Assembly: GCF_003992675.1 (NCBI RefSeq)
Contig: NZ_RZMZ01000015.1
Location: forward strand, 1-64,000
Direction: 5' to 3'
Length of the DNA: 64,000 bases
Source: Flagellimonas marinaquae
GTDB taxonomy: Bacteria > Bacteroidota > Bacteroidia > Flavobacteriales > Flavobacteriaceae
Shown here: piece by piece, positions 57,109-64,000 of the stretch
Layout of the letters: each line of letters opens with the position of its first letter
Position numbering within the stretch: the first letter of the stretch is position 1
Position numbers and translations under genes: made by a program
The notes under the pieces: generated by a model
The model's database searches: none
What the model saw: only the letters and a program-made list of their open reading frames with translations
Told to the model about the DNA's origin: nothing

Positions 57109-57116
57109 ATGTTTGG

Positions 57117-57611
57117 TTACCGTTTGCCAAGTTCTACAACCTCCAGGTCACTGATTTTTTCCCCATCGATTACAAACCGAAGCATGGTCCGCACTTGATG
57201 AAAGCCGTGTTTGCCACAGGCTCCGGGGTTCATGTGCAAAAGCCCCAATTTTTTGTCGTGCATTACTTTTAGAATATGGGAATGCCCACAAATAAATAGT
57301 TTTGGCGGATTGCTTCTTATCTCATCCTGCACACGAACGTTGTATCGATTTGGGTAACCACCAATATGTGTAATCCATACATCGACCCCTTCGCACATGA
57401 ATCGATTGTTTTCCGGAAACTCTTTTTGGATCACATGGTCGTCAATATTTCCGAACACGCCCCGAACAGGTTTTAACGCTTTCAAGCTATCGGTTACAGC
57501 AAGGTTCCCAATGTCGCCAGCATGCCAAACTTCGTCAGCCTGGGCGGCATATTTCAGAATGGTCTCATCCATATGTCCGTGCGTATCGGAAAGCAATAAA
57601 ATCTTTGTCAT
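57117..57611 (-). CDS. YfcE/MJ0936-family metallophosphoesterase
   Basis: A 164-aa calcineurin-like phosphodiesterase. It has the metal motifs SDTHGH (about 8-13), HAGDIGN, FGNID and ICGHSH. The short form without a lid domain matches the YfcE/MJ0936 branch, which hydrolyses phosphodiesters in vitro with an unknown natural substrate. Complete. Confidence 0.92.
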   Translation of the reverse strand: MTKILLLSDTHGHMDETILKYAAQADEVWHAGDIGNLAVTDSLKALKPVRGVFGNIDDHVIQKEFPENNRFMCEGVDVWITHIGGYPNRYNVRVQDEIRSNPPKLFICGHSHILKVMHDKKLGLLHMNPGACGKHGFHQVRTMLRFVIDGEKISDLEVVELGKR

Positions 57612-57699
57612 TTCGCTAAAAATATGCTAAAAACCCAAGGTCGGATTTAGTTTGGAAAGGATTCAATTATCTTTACGGGCTTAAAAGTAAGGGATCCCA

Positions 57700-58455
57700 T
57701 TGAGATATTTTATCCAATTTTCTTATTTCGGAAAAGCGTACCACGGGTGGCAGAACCAACCCAATGCCATCACGGTGCAGGAGGTGTTGGAAAAGGCCCT
57801 CTCCACCTTGCTTCGTGAAACTGTGGAGGTTGTGGGAGCGGGAAGAACCGATGCGGGTGTCCATGCCAGACAGATGTTCGCACATTTTGATGTTGAACCT
57901 ATTTTGGATCTGGATGAGTTGGTGTACCGGTTGAATGCCTTTTTGCCCGATGATATCGTGGTGCAGCACATACGGCAGGTTCCAGAGGATGCCCATGCCC
58001 GTTTTGACGCCGTGGAACGTACTTACGAATATTGGGTGGTGAGGGAAAAAGACCCTTTTTTGTGGGATCATGCACATTGGGTAAAGCATCCGTTGGATAT
58101 GGATGCGATGAACAAAGCAGCTAAAATCCTATTGGACTACACAGATTTTGAATGTTTTTCCAAATCCAATACCGATGTAAAAACGTTTAACTGTGATGTT
58201 AGGGAGGCCTATTGGAAAATCGATTCCGAAAAATGGGTGTTCACCATAACGGCAGATAGATTTCTGCGGAATATGGTGCGCGCTGTGGTAGGCACACTAC
58301 TGGATGTGGGCACGGGGAAAATCTTGCCCGAAGACATCCATAAAATAATCGCAAGTAAAGATAGGGGAGAGGCAGGGGTCTCTGTCCCCGCAAAAGGGTT
58401 ATATTTGACCAAGGTTATATACCCAAAAGAAATTTTTGATGAGCAAAAAGGATGA
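57700..58455 (+). CDS. truA: tRNA pseudouridine(38-40) synthase
   Basis: 251 aa. It makes pseudouridine at positions 38-40 of the anticodon stem. The start is TTG 57700 (MRYFIQFSYFGKAYHGWQ), because the conserved N-terminus begins there and no ATG precedes it. The catalytic Asp is in VGAGRTDAGVHARQM, with RTYEYWV and FLRNMVRAVVGTLLDVG following. An imperfect TATCTTTA box lies near 57668. Its end overlaps the next gene by 17 bp. Confidence 0.95.
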   Translation: MRYFIQFSYFGKAYHGWQNQPNAITVQEVLEKALSTLLRETVEVVGAGRTDAGVHARQMFAHFDVEPILDLDELVYRLNAFLPDDIVVQHIRQVPEDAHARFDAVERTYEYWVVREKDPFLWDHAHWVKHPLDMDAMNKAAKILLDYTDFECFSKSNTDVKTFNCDVREAYWKIDSEKWVFTITADRFLRNMVRAVVGTLLDVGTGKILPEDIHKIIASKDRGEAGVSVPAKGLYLTKVIYPKEIFDEQKG

Positions 58456-60211
58456 TGCAGGAAAGGCGTTTGATTTTCGCCTTTTTAAACGGGTTTTTTC
58501 ACGGACCAGGCCTTACAGGGGCATTTTTTGGTTGGTGGCCATCGTGGCGATTCTCTCCGCTGCATTTGCCATTGGAATACCCTTATTGGTAAAAACTATT
58601 ATCAACCAATCGCTGGAAAGCAAAGACGGGGGACAACTGCTCACCAATGTCCTTTATATGTTGGCCTTTCTATTGGGCCAGGTCACCACGCAATTATTGT
58701 TCAATTACTACGCAAACCTTTTGGGTGAATCGGTGATCAGGGATATTCGGGTCAATCTATTTGAGAAAATGACCAGCTTTAAAATGACCTATTTCGATAA
58801 TTCCTCCATCGGCGTATTGGTCACTAGGGCAGTTGCCGATATGCAGCGAATTGGCGAAATCTTTAGCCAAGGTTTCTTCATGATAGTTGCCGATGCCCTA
58901 AAAATGTTGTCGGCCGCCATTATTATGGTGGTCATCAATTGGAAATTGGCACTGATTGTTTTTGCTATTCTCCCTGTTATATTGATTGCTACGCGGCTTT
59001 TTCAACAAGCTATGAAAGTAGCCTTTATCGAGGTGAGGGCCCAAGTGTCCAACCTGAACTCCTTTGTGCAGGAGCGCATTGCAGGGATGAAGATCGTACA
59101 GCTTTTTAACCGCGAGGAAATTGAAAAGGAAAAGTTTCGCGTCATCAATGAGAGGCATCAAAACGCTTGGTTAAAGACCGTTTGGTACAACTCCATCTTT
59201 TTTCCTGTAGCAGAAATATCGAACTCTATCGGTATTGGATTGGTAGTGTATTTTGGCGTTATCCAAAACATTCAAAATGTGGGAATGGACAATAAAGGAG
59301 CGATTGTCGCCTTCTTTTTCCTCATGGATCTCTTGTTCCGTCCATTGCGCCAGATTGCAGATAAGTTCAATACACTGCAAATGGGTATGGTGGCGGCCAA
59401 CCGTGTGTTCAAGATTTTGGATACCGATAGCCATATTGACGATAACGGAACCGTAGAGAAAAAGGATGTGAAAGGCGATATCGAGTTCAAGGACGTTCAC
59501 TTTGGCTATGTACCCGATGAGGAGGTGCTGCATGGAATTTCCTTTAAGGTGAAAGCAGGGGAGACCGTTGCCATTGTAGGGGCTACGGGTGCCGGGAAAT
59601 CTACGATCATCAATCTGCTCAACCGATTCTATGAAATCAATTCCGGGAAAATTCTGGTGGATAACGTCAGTTTGGAGGATTATACCTTAAAGTCATTGCG
59701 TTCCCATATCGCGATTGTTTTACAGGATGTTTTCTTGTTTGCCGACACCATCGCCAACAATATTTCGCTCCGTGATGAGCATGTGACTGCCGAGCAAATA
59801 GAGGCCGCCGCCAAACAGATCGGCGTGCACGAGTTTATTTCGAGTCTTCCAGGTGGTTACCAATACAACGTGAAAGAACGGGGTACCATGCTCTCCAGTG
59901 GTCAACGCCAATTGATTGCTTTCCTTCGTGCCTATGTAAGCAACCCCAGTATCTTGATTTTGGACGAGGCCACTTCTTCGGTAGATACCTATTCCGAACA
60001 ATTGATACAACAGGCTACCGATAAGATAACCGAAGGTAGGACCTCTATTATTATAGCGCACCGTCTAGCGACCATCAAAAAGGCAGACAAGATCATTGTG
60101 ATGGATGCAGGGAAAATCATAGAAACCGGCACCCACAAGGAACTTTTGGACAAAGGCGGTTACTACAACGACCTGTACAATGCGCAATTCTTGGCGGAGG
60201 AAGTGGCTTAA
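58439..60211 (+). CDS. ABC exporter, fused membrane and ATPase domains (MsbA-like)
   Basis: About 591 aa from ATG 58439. An N-terminal six-helix ABC membrane domain (about 15-310, with QERIAGMKIVQLFNRE) is followed by an ATPase domain: Walker A VGATGAGKSTIIN, Q-loop VLQDVFLFADT, signature LSSGQRQL (SSGQ in place of SGGQ), Walker B ILILDEATSSVD and H-loop AHRL. It is a half-transporter acting as a dimer in the inner membrane. It may flip lipids or export a drug or lipid-linked substrate; the cargo is not readable. It overlaps truA by 17 bp. Confidence 0.92.
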   Translation: MSKKDDAGKAFDFRLFKRVFSRTRPYRGIFWLVAIVAILSAAFAIGIPLLVKTIINQSLESKDGGQLLTNVLYMLAFLLGQVTTQLLFNYYANLLGESVIRDIRVNLFEKMTSFKMTYFDNSSIGVLVTRAVADMQRIGEIFSQGFFMIVADALKMLSAAIIMVVINWKLALIVFAILPVILIATRLFQQAMKVAFIEVRAQVSNLNSFVQERIAGMKIVQLFNREEIEKEKFRVINERHQNAWLKTVWYNSIFFPVAEISNSIGIGLVVYFGVIQNIQNVGMDNKGAIVAFFFLMDLLFRPLRQIADKFNTLQMGMVAANRVFKILDTDSHIDDNGTVEKKDVKGDIEFKDVHFGYVPDEEVLHGISFKVKAGETVAIVGATGAGKSTIINLLNRFYEINSGKILVDNVSLEDYTLKSLRSHIAIVLQDVFLFADTIANNISLRDEHVTAEQIEAAAKQIGVHEFISSLPGGYQYNVKERGTMLSSGQRQLIAFLRAYVSNPSILILDEATSSVDTYSEQLIQQATDKITEGRTSIIIAHRLATIKKADKIIVMDAGKIIETGTHKELLDKGGYYNDLYNAQFLAEEVA

Positions 60212-60213
60212 CT

Positions 60214-60990
60214 TTACTGTGGAGGCAAGAAATCTTCAACTTTTAGCTCGCCAATCAAAAGCAGGAGTAGAGGAAGGAAAATTGAAAAACCGAGGTAAAG
60301 AACAAGCAGAATAAAATAAAAAAGCAACAATCTCCCAAAAAGTGCTATTCCTCTGGATTTCGAAATCCGTACAATGACATAGGTGGTGTAAACCATCATG
60401 AATAGCATGGCAACCAACGAGAAGTTGACATATTGTTCTGGGATGAACAATAAAAGAAGGATGGATGGAAGAAATATAATTACGCTGTAATGTCCGAGGC
60501 TGTATATAAAAATAATGGTCCGCTCGGCAAAATTGTACCTTTTTTGATCAAAACATAACCAACCCGCTATAGTCATCATCGGAACAAACAATAAAAAAAT
60601 AAGTGCTTGGTAGTCTAGAATAAAATCCATTAGTTTTTCCTGATACTTCGTAGTCACACCATTATTTAGCATATTGAAATTGATGGCATCACCCGATTTG
60701 ACCATCAAAAAAACGATAAGTCCTGAAAGTGTAATCGCAATCCCCATATAACTAATCGGGTTAAGGTATTTTCTGCGAATTCCTTGAAGATATCCCTCAA
60801 TGACCACCTCTGGTTTAGTTGTTAAATGAACAAGAGTCCTTATAAAGGTGTTATCCAGATTAAAATAACGCTCTAAAAAATCTGTCCAAAGATTTTTAAT
60901 GGTGATTCGGTTGCGTATCACTTTTGCGCCACAAGCGGGACAATACAAATAATCCGTTCGCAATCTTGCGTCACAATTTTTGCAGGTCAT
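60214..60990 (-). CDS. DUF3667 zinc-ribbon membrane protein
   Basis: 258 aa. An N-terminal zinc ribbon (MTCKNCDARL...YCPACGAK, two CxxC pairs) is followed by LERYFNLDNTFIRTLVHLTTKPEVVIEGYL, the DUF3667 core, and five or so membrane helices. Its ATG lies within the cdaA stop region (ATGA overlap of four bases), so translation is coupled to the c-di-AMP synthase. The family function is unknown; the coupling suggests a link to c-di-AMP production or sensing. Confidence 0.87.
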   Translation of the reverse strand: MTCKNCDARLRTDYLYCPACGAKVIRNRITIKNLWTDFLERYFNLDNTFIRTLVHLTTKPEVVIEGYLQGIRRKYLNPISYMGIAITLSGLIVFLMVKSGDAINFNMLNNGVTTKYQEKLMDFILDYQALIFLLFVPMMTIAGWLCFDQKRYNFAERTIIFIYSLGHYSVIIFLPSILLLLFIPEQYVNFSLVAMLFMMVYTTYVIVRISKSRGIALFGRLLLFYFILLVLYLGFSIFLPLLLLLIGELKVEDFLPPQ

Positions 60991-61775
60991 TGCTCCAAAT
61001 CCTTTTTAATGCGTTTGATCAATTCCTCCCGTCCCTTAAAGGGTACAAAATCCCCATTTTTAATGTAAGATATCGATCCCGTTTCCTCGCTCACTACGAG
61101 GCAGAGCGCATCTGTTTTTTCGGTGATGCCCACGGCCGCCCGGTGTCGTAGTCCAAAACGGAGGGGAATATTCCGGTCGTTGGACACGGGCAATATGACC
61201 CGGGTCGCGGTTATCGAGTTATCCTGAATCACAATGGCCCCGTCGTGCAAGGGACTATTTTTAAAGAAAATGCTTTCTAGAATGGGCTGGGTCACTTTAA
61301 TGTCCATCGCATCCCCAGTGGATTTTACAAAGTCCATGGAATTGTTGCGTTCAATTACGATCAGTGCGCCGGTTTTGGACGTAGCCATGCGTTCGCAGGC
61401 CCCGATAATGGCGTCTACATCCGTACTGGTGGAAATGGCTTCCTGCTTCAAGAATTTAAAGTGCTTGAAAATATTTCGTTTGGAGGCAAAGTTGGTCGAG
61501 CCGATCATCAACAAAAACTTGCGTATCTCCTGTTGGAAAACGATGATAAGGGCAATCAAGCCAATATTCATAAAACCGCCTACCATGCTGCTGATCATTT
61601 TCATTTGGAGCAGCTCGGTAAGTTTCCAAAGCGCCCAAACAATCACGATCCCTATGAAAATATTGATGGCAACGGTACCCCTGACCAGTTTGTAAATGTA
61701 ATAGAGAAGCGCGGCCACGAGGACAATATCGATGATATCCGTAATCTTGAACTCGAGAAAATTTAGAAAATCCAA
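60987..61775 (-). CDS. cdaA: diadenylate cyclase CdaA (DisA_N domain)
   Basis: 262 aa. Makes cyclic di-AMP from two ATP. Three N-terminal membrane helices (about 12-95) are followed by the DisA_N domain with the catalytic motifs LHDGAIVI (DGA) and LRHRAAVG (RHR), plus TGALIVIERNN. TTG 61775 is the apparent start (no ATG upstream; first residues MDFLNFLEF). A TATTTTTG box lies 23 bp upstream, so it can be expressed apart from folP. The CdaR regulator of Firmicutes is not present here. Confidence 0.94.
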   Translation of the reverse strand: MDFLNFLEFKITDIIDIVLVAALLYYIYKLVRGTVAINIFIGIVIVWALWKLTELLQMKMISSMVGGFMNIGLIALIIVFQQEIRKFLLMIGSTNFASKRNIFKHFKFLKQEAISTSTDVDAIIGACERMATSKTGALIVIERNNSMDFVKSTGDAMDIKVTQPILESIFFKNSPLHDGAIVIQDNSITATRVILPVSNDRNIPLRFGLRHRAAVGITEKTDALCLVVSEETGSISYIKNGDFVPFKGREELIKRIKKDLEQ

Positions 61776-61798
61776 TGGCAGCGTTTTTGTAAAATTAG

Positions 61799-61806
61799 CA
61801 AAAATA
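61799..61806 (-). promoter_or_regulatory. cdaA promoter -7 box (TATTTTTG)
   Basis: TATTTTTG on the minus strand in the folP-cdaA spacer matches TAnnTTTG, 23 bp before TTG 61775. Confidence 0.55.
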
Positions 61807-61819
61807 GCAGAACCTCAAA

Positions 61820-62653
61820 TTAGAGCGCATTCTCTTTTAAGACCTCTACAAGTTTAACACATTCCATGGCTTCTTTTACATCATGGGCCCTAATTATGTT
61901 CGCGCCTTTTAAAAGGGCTATAGTGTGCAGTGCCGTGGTTCCGTTAAGTGCTTCCTGTGGAGACGATCCCAAGACTTTGTAAATCATAGATTTTCGGCTC
62001 AATCCAATTAAAATGGGCAAACCAAAGGTTTGGAACAGATCCAAATGGTTCAGCAAGGTGTAGTTCTGTTCGGTAGTCTTGGCAAAACCAAACCCAGGGT
62101 CAATGATGATGTCATTGATTTTTTTGGAGGTCGTTTCCCGTATTTTTTCGGAAAAATAGCTTCTCAAATCCTTGATCACATCCGAATAGGTCGCTTGTTT
62201 TTGCATGGACTGGGGTGTCCCTTTCATATGCATCATAATATACGGCACTTGGTAGTTGGCTACCGTATCGAACATCGTTTTGTCCAAATTCCCTGCCGAA
62301 ATATCGTTGATTAGGGCCGCCCCGTGTTCAATACTCTCTGCAGCTACCTTGCTTCGAAAGGTGTCCACAGAAATCAGGATATCCGGAAATTTATTTAGGA
62401 TAAGGTCTATCACGGGAATCATCCGTTGCAGTTCTTCATCTTCTGGAACATGCTCGGCCCCTGGTCGCGAACTGTAAGCTCCCATATCAATAAAGGTGGC
62501 ACCGTGATTTAGCATATACTCTACCTGATCGAGGATAGAAGTTTCGTCCTTGTACTTGCCACCATCAAAAAAAGAATCGGGCGTGAGGTTAAGAATGCCC
62601 ATTACTTTGGGCCTTTTAAGATCTACGAGTTCACCTTTGCAGTTTATGGTCAT
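61820..62653 (-). CDS. folP: dihydropteroate synthase
   Basis: 277 aa. Condenses p-aminobenzoate with hydroxymethyl-dihydropterin diphosphate in folate synthesis; the target of sulfonamides. It has MGILNLTPDSFFDGG, DMGAYSSRPGA, VSVDTF-like ISVDTFRSKVA, NDISAGNLD, MHMKGTPQSMQ, DPGFGFAKT and LIGLSRKSM. Complete. It leads the folP-cdaA-DUF3667 run and is divergent from DUF1599. Confidence 0.96.
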   Translation of the reverse strand: MTINCKGELVDLKRPKVMGILNLTPDSFFDGGKYKDETSILDQVEYMLNHGATFIDMGAYSSRPGAEHVPEDEELQRMIPVIDLILNKFPDILISVDTFRSKVAAESIEHGAALINDISAGNLDKTMFDTVANYQVPYIMMHMKGTPQSMQKQATYSDVIKDLRSYFSEKIRETTSKKINDIIIDPGFGFAKTTEQNYTLLNHLDLFQTFGLPILIGLSRKSMIYKVLGSSPQEALNGTTALHTIALLKGANIIRAHDVKEAMECVKLVEVLKENAL

Positions 62654-62748
62654 AAAAAATATCTGCTTTGTTGGGTTTCATTATCTTTGGCAAAATGGGC
62701 TTGGCTACGACCAAGTCGGACGAAATTTACGCAAATTAGCAACAATAC

Positions 62749-63294
62749 ATGCAGCAGACTTCCCAACAATATGACGCGGTGATTCAAACCTGCCGGGAAT
62801 TGTTTTCAAAAAAAGCAAAGGATTATGGCACGGCATGGCGAATCCTGAGGTTGCCCTCGCTTACCGACCAGATTTTTATTAAAGCACAACGTATTCGAGG
62901 CCTTCAGCAGAATGATGTGCGCAAAGTGGATGAGGATGAGCGTTCGGAATTTATTGGAATCATCAATTATGCCATCATGGCGCTGATTCAAATACAAAAA
63001 GGAGTGGTGGAGCAGCCGGACCTTACCGCCGAAGAGGCCATTGCCTTGTATGACGAACAGGTGGCCATCACCAAAAAATTGATGGAGGACAAAAATCACG
63101 ATTACGGGGAGGCATGGCGCGATATGCGGGTCAGTTCACTTACGGATTTGATTCTGCAAAAATTACTCCGTGTAAAACAGATTGAAAACAATAAGGGTGC
63201 GACCCTGGTAAGCGAGGGAGTGGATGCCAATTATCAGGATATGGTCAACTATGCGGTTTTTGCGCTCATACATTTAGGTGCAAATTCCAATTGA
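62749..63294 (+). CDS. DUF1599 protein (internally duplicated)
   Basis: A 181-aa soluble protein with two copies of one module: LFSKKAKDYGTAWRILRLPSLTDQIFIKAQRI (about 18-50) and LMEDKNHDYGEAWRDMRVSSLTDLILQKLLRV (about 108-140). Each is followed by an INYAIMALIQ/VNYAVFALIH helix. The YG-AWR-S-TD pattern is typical of DUF1599, an all-alpha NTP-pyrophosphatase-like group of unknown role. In Bacteroidota it commonly sits beside folP and a DoxX-like gene, as here. Confidence 0.9.
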   Translation: MQQTSQQYDAVIQTCRELFSKKAKDYGTAWRILRLPSLTDQIFIKAQRIRGLQQNDVRKVDEDERSEFIGIINYAIMALIQIQKGVVEQPDLTAEEAIALYDEQVAITKKLMEDKNHDYGEAWRDMRVSSLTDLILQKLLRVKQIENNKGATLVSEGVDANYQDMVNYAVFALIHLGANSN

Positions 63295-63433
63295 TATATA
63301 ATCGGCAAAGACAAGAGTTCGATATAACAGACTTTGCAAAGAATGTTAGAAGAGTTAAAACTCAGAACTATAGTCAATCAAATTTGTGAAATTCGTGTCC
63401 AGTAGAGTAATCTGGCTTTAATTGAAAAAAAAT
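63295..63433. other. short spacer, no feature seen
   Basis: 139 bp of AT-rich sequence between DUF1599 and the DoxX-like gene. No clear promoter, repeat or gene is visible; an A-run precedes the ATG. Confidence 0.4.
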
Positions 63434-64000
63434 ATGAAATATTTGGTCTGGATATCAAGGATTATTGTAGGTGTGCTGTTCATTATCAGCGGTCTCATCA
63501 AGTTGAACGACCCTATGGGATTTTCATTCAAACTGGAAGAATACTTTAGTCCGAGCGTGCTGGATTTACCATTTTTAACGCCCTTGGCATTGGGAATTTC
63601 AATATTTGTCGTCATTGTTGAGGTTATTTTAGGTGTTTTGCTTCTGATTGGTTTTAAACCAAAGTTTACCGTTTGGAGTCTGTTGTTGATGATTATTTTC
63701 TTCACCTTCCTCACCTTCTATTCCGCCTATTTCAATAAAGTGACGGATTGCGGTTGCTTTGGGGATGCCATCAAACTAACGCCATGGGAATCCTTCACCA
63801 AGGATGTCATTTTATTGGTGTTCATTCTGATACTGTTCTACGGTAGAAAGTACATTACGCCGCTGTTCGGTTCAAAAGTCAACTGGTCCATTGGAGGAGT
63901 GGCGTTGTTGGCTTGTATCTTGTTTGCCAATCATGTATTGGCGCATTTGCCGGTCGTGGACTTTAGACCATACAAGATTGGGACAAATATCCAAGAAGGA
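63434..64000 (+). CDS. DoxX-like (BT_3928 family) membrane protein, partial
   Basis: The first 189 aa, open at the window's right edge. It starts MKYLVWISRIIVGVLFIISGLIKLNDPMGF, with the SG..K..DP motif of DoxX-type proteins, and has four transmembrane helices with a Cys pair in TDCGCFGDAIKL that resembles a quinone- or thiol-linked redox site (MauE-like). The C-terminal part, often longer in the BT_3928 family, is outside the window. A cell-envelope redox role is plausible; function is not known. Confidence 0.85.
   Translation, partial: MKYLVWISRIIVGVLFIISGLIKLNDPMGFSFKLEEYFSPSVLDLPFLTPLALGISIFVVIVEVILGVLLLIGFKPKFTVWSLLLMIIFFTFLTFYSAYFNKVTDCGCFGDAIKLTPWESFTKDVILLVFILILFYGRKYITPLFGSKVNWSIGGVALLACILFANHVLAHLPVVDFRPYKIGTNIQEG

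Overview
The window looks like a chromosomal stretch of a marine-type Flavobacteriaceae (Bacteroidota), close in flavour to the Muricauda/Allomuricauda group; the genus is a guess from memory of similar proteins. Evidence for the phylum: repeated TAnnTTTG promoter -7 boxes, two secreted proteins with type B sorting tails for the type IX secretion system, a fused SecDF, a tmRNA tag reading GENNYALAA, a Rho factor with a long Asn/Gln-rich insertion, a short archaeal-type ProRS and many Bacteroidota-typical DUF proteins.

Layout. (1) 1-2990 is the only clearly mobile part. A complete IS3-family (IS407 group) element starts exactly at base 1 and is inserted in the last codons of an IntDOT-like tyrosine integrase. 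That integrase lies next to the 3' end of ssrA (tmRNA), a classic island integration site, so the window probably starts at one edge of a genomic island that extends to the left. (2) 3000-3250 is a dense series of hairpins containing repeat-like sequence. (3) 3341-14217 holds a saccharopine-dehydrogenase-like enzyme, small membrane proteins, kdsA, two paralogous secreted proteins, typA, polyphosphate glucokinase, an FtsE-like ATPase and a lemA/DUF3137 pair in which the DUF3137 gene is frameshifted. (4) 14479-22783 is an envelope block: a 1007-aa TPR protein with an outer-membrane barrel, an OmpA-like protein, and an amidohydrolase operon preceded by three 21-bp direct repeats. (5) 22853-34121 carries DUF2911, asnB, gyrB, mdh and secDF. 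(6) 34177-44034 carries a TreT-like glycosyltransferase, a ModF-like ATPase, DUF192, lgt, yidD, an aldehyde dehydrogenase/DUF779 operon with a divergent AraC regulator, cysS and folE. (7) 44168-50351 carries two T9SS cargo proteins, a FadL-like porin and a Trp/Gly-Arg/Ser-rich lipoprotein. (8) 50446-57611 carries proS, twin tRNA-Glu, rpsT, an orphan lipoprotein/7TM cassette, rho and DUF4293. (9) 57700-64000 carries truA, an ABC exporter, the folP-cdaA-DUF3667 operon (c-di-AMP synthesis), DUF1599 and the start of a DoxX-like membrane protein that runs off the window.

Most of the window is ordinary core genome. The observations most worth a second look are the integrase whose catalytic Tyr codon is now supplied by the IS end, the ssrA-linked island edge with its repeat sites, the hairpin series beside ssrA, LytTR-like 21-bp repeats upstream of 20559, the lipoprotein/7TM cassette, the CdaA-coupled DUF3667 protein and the frameshifted DUF3137 gene.
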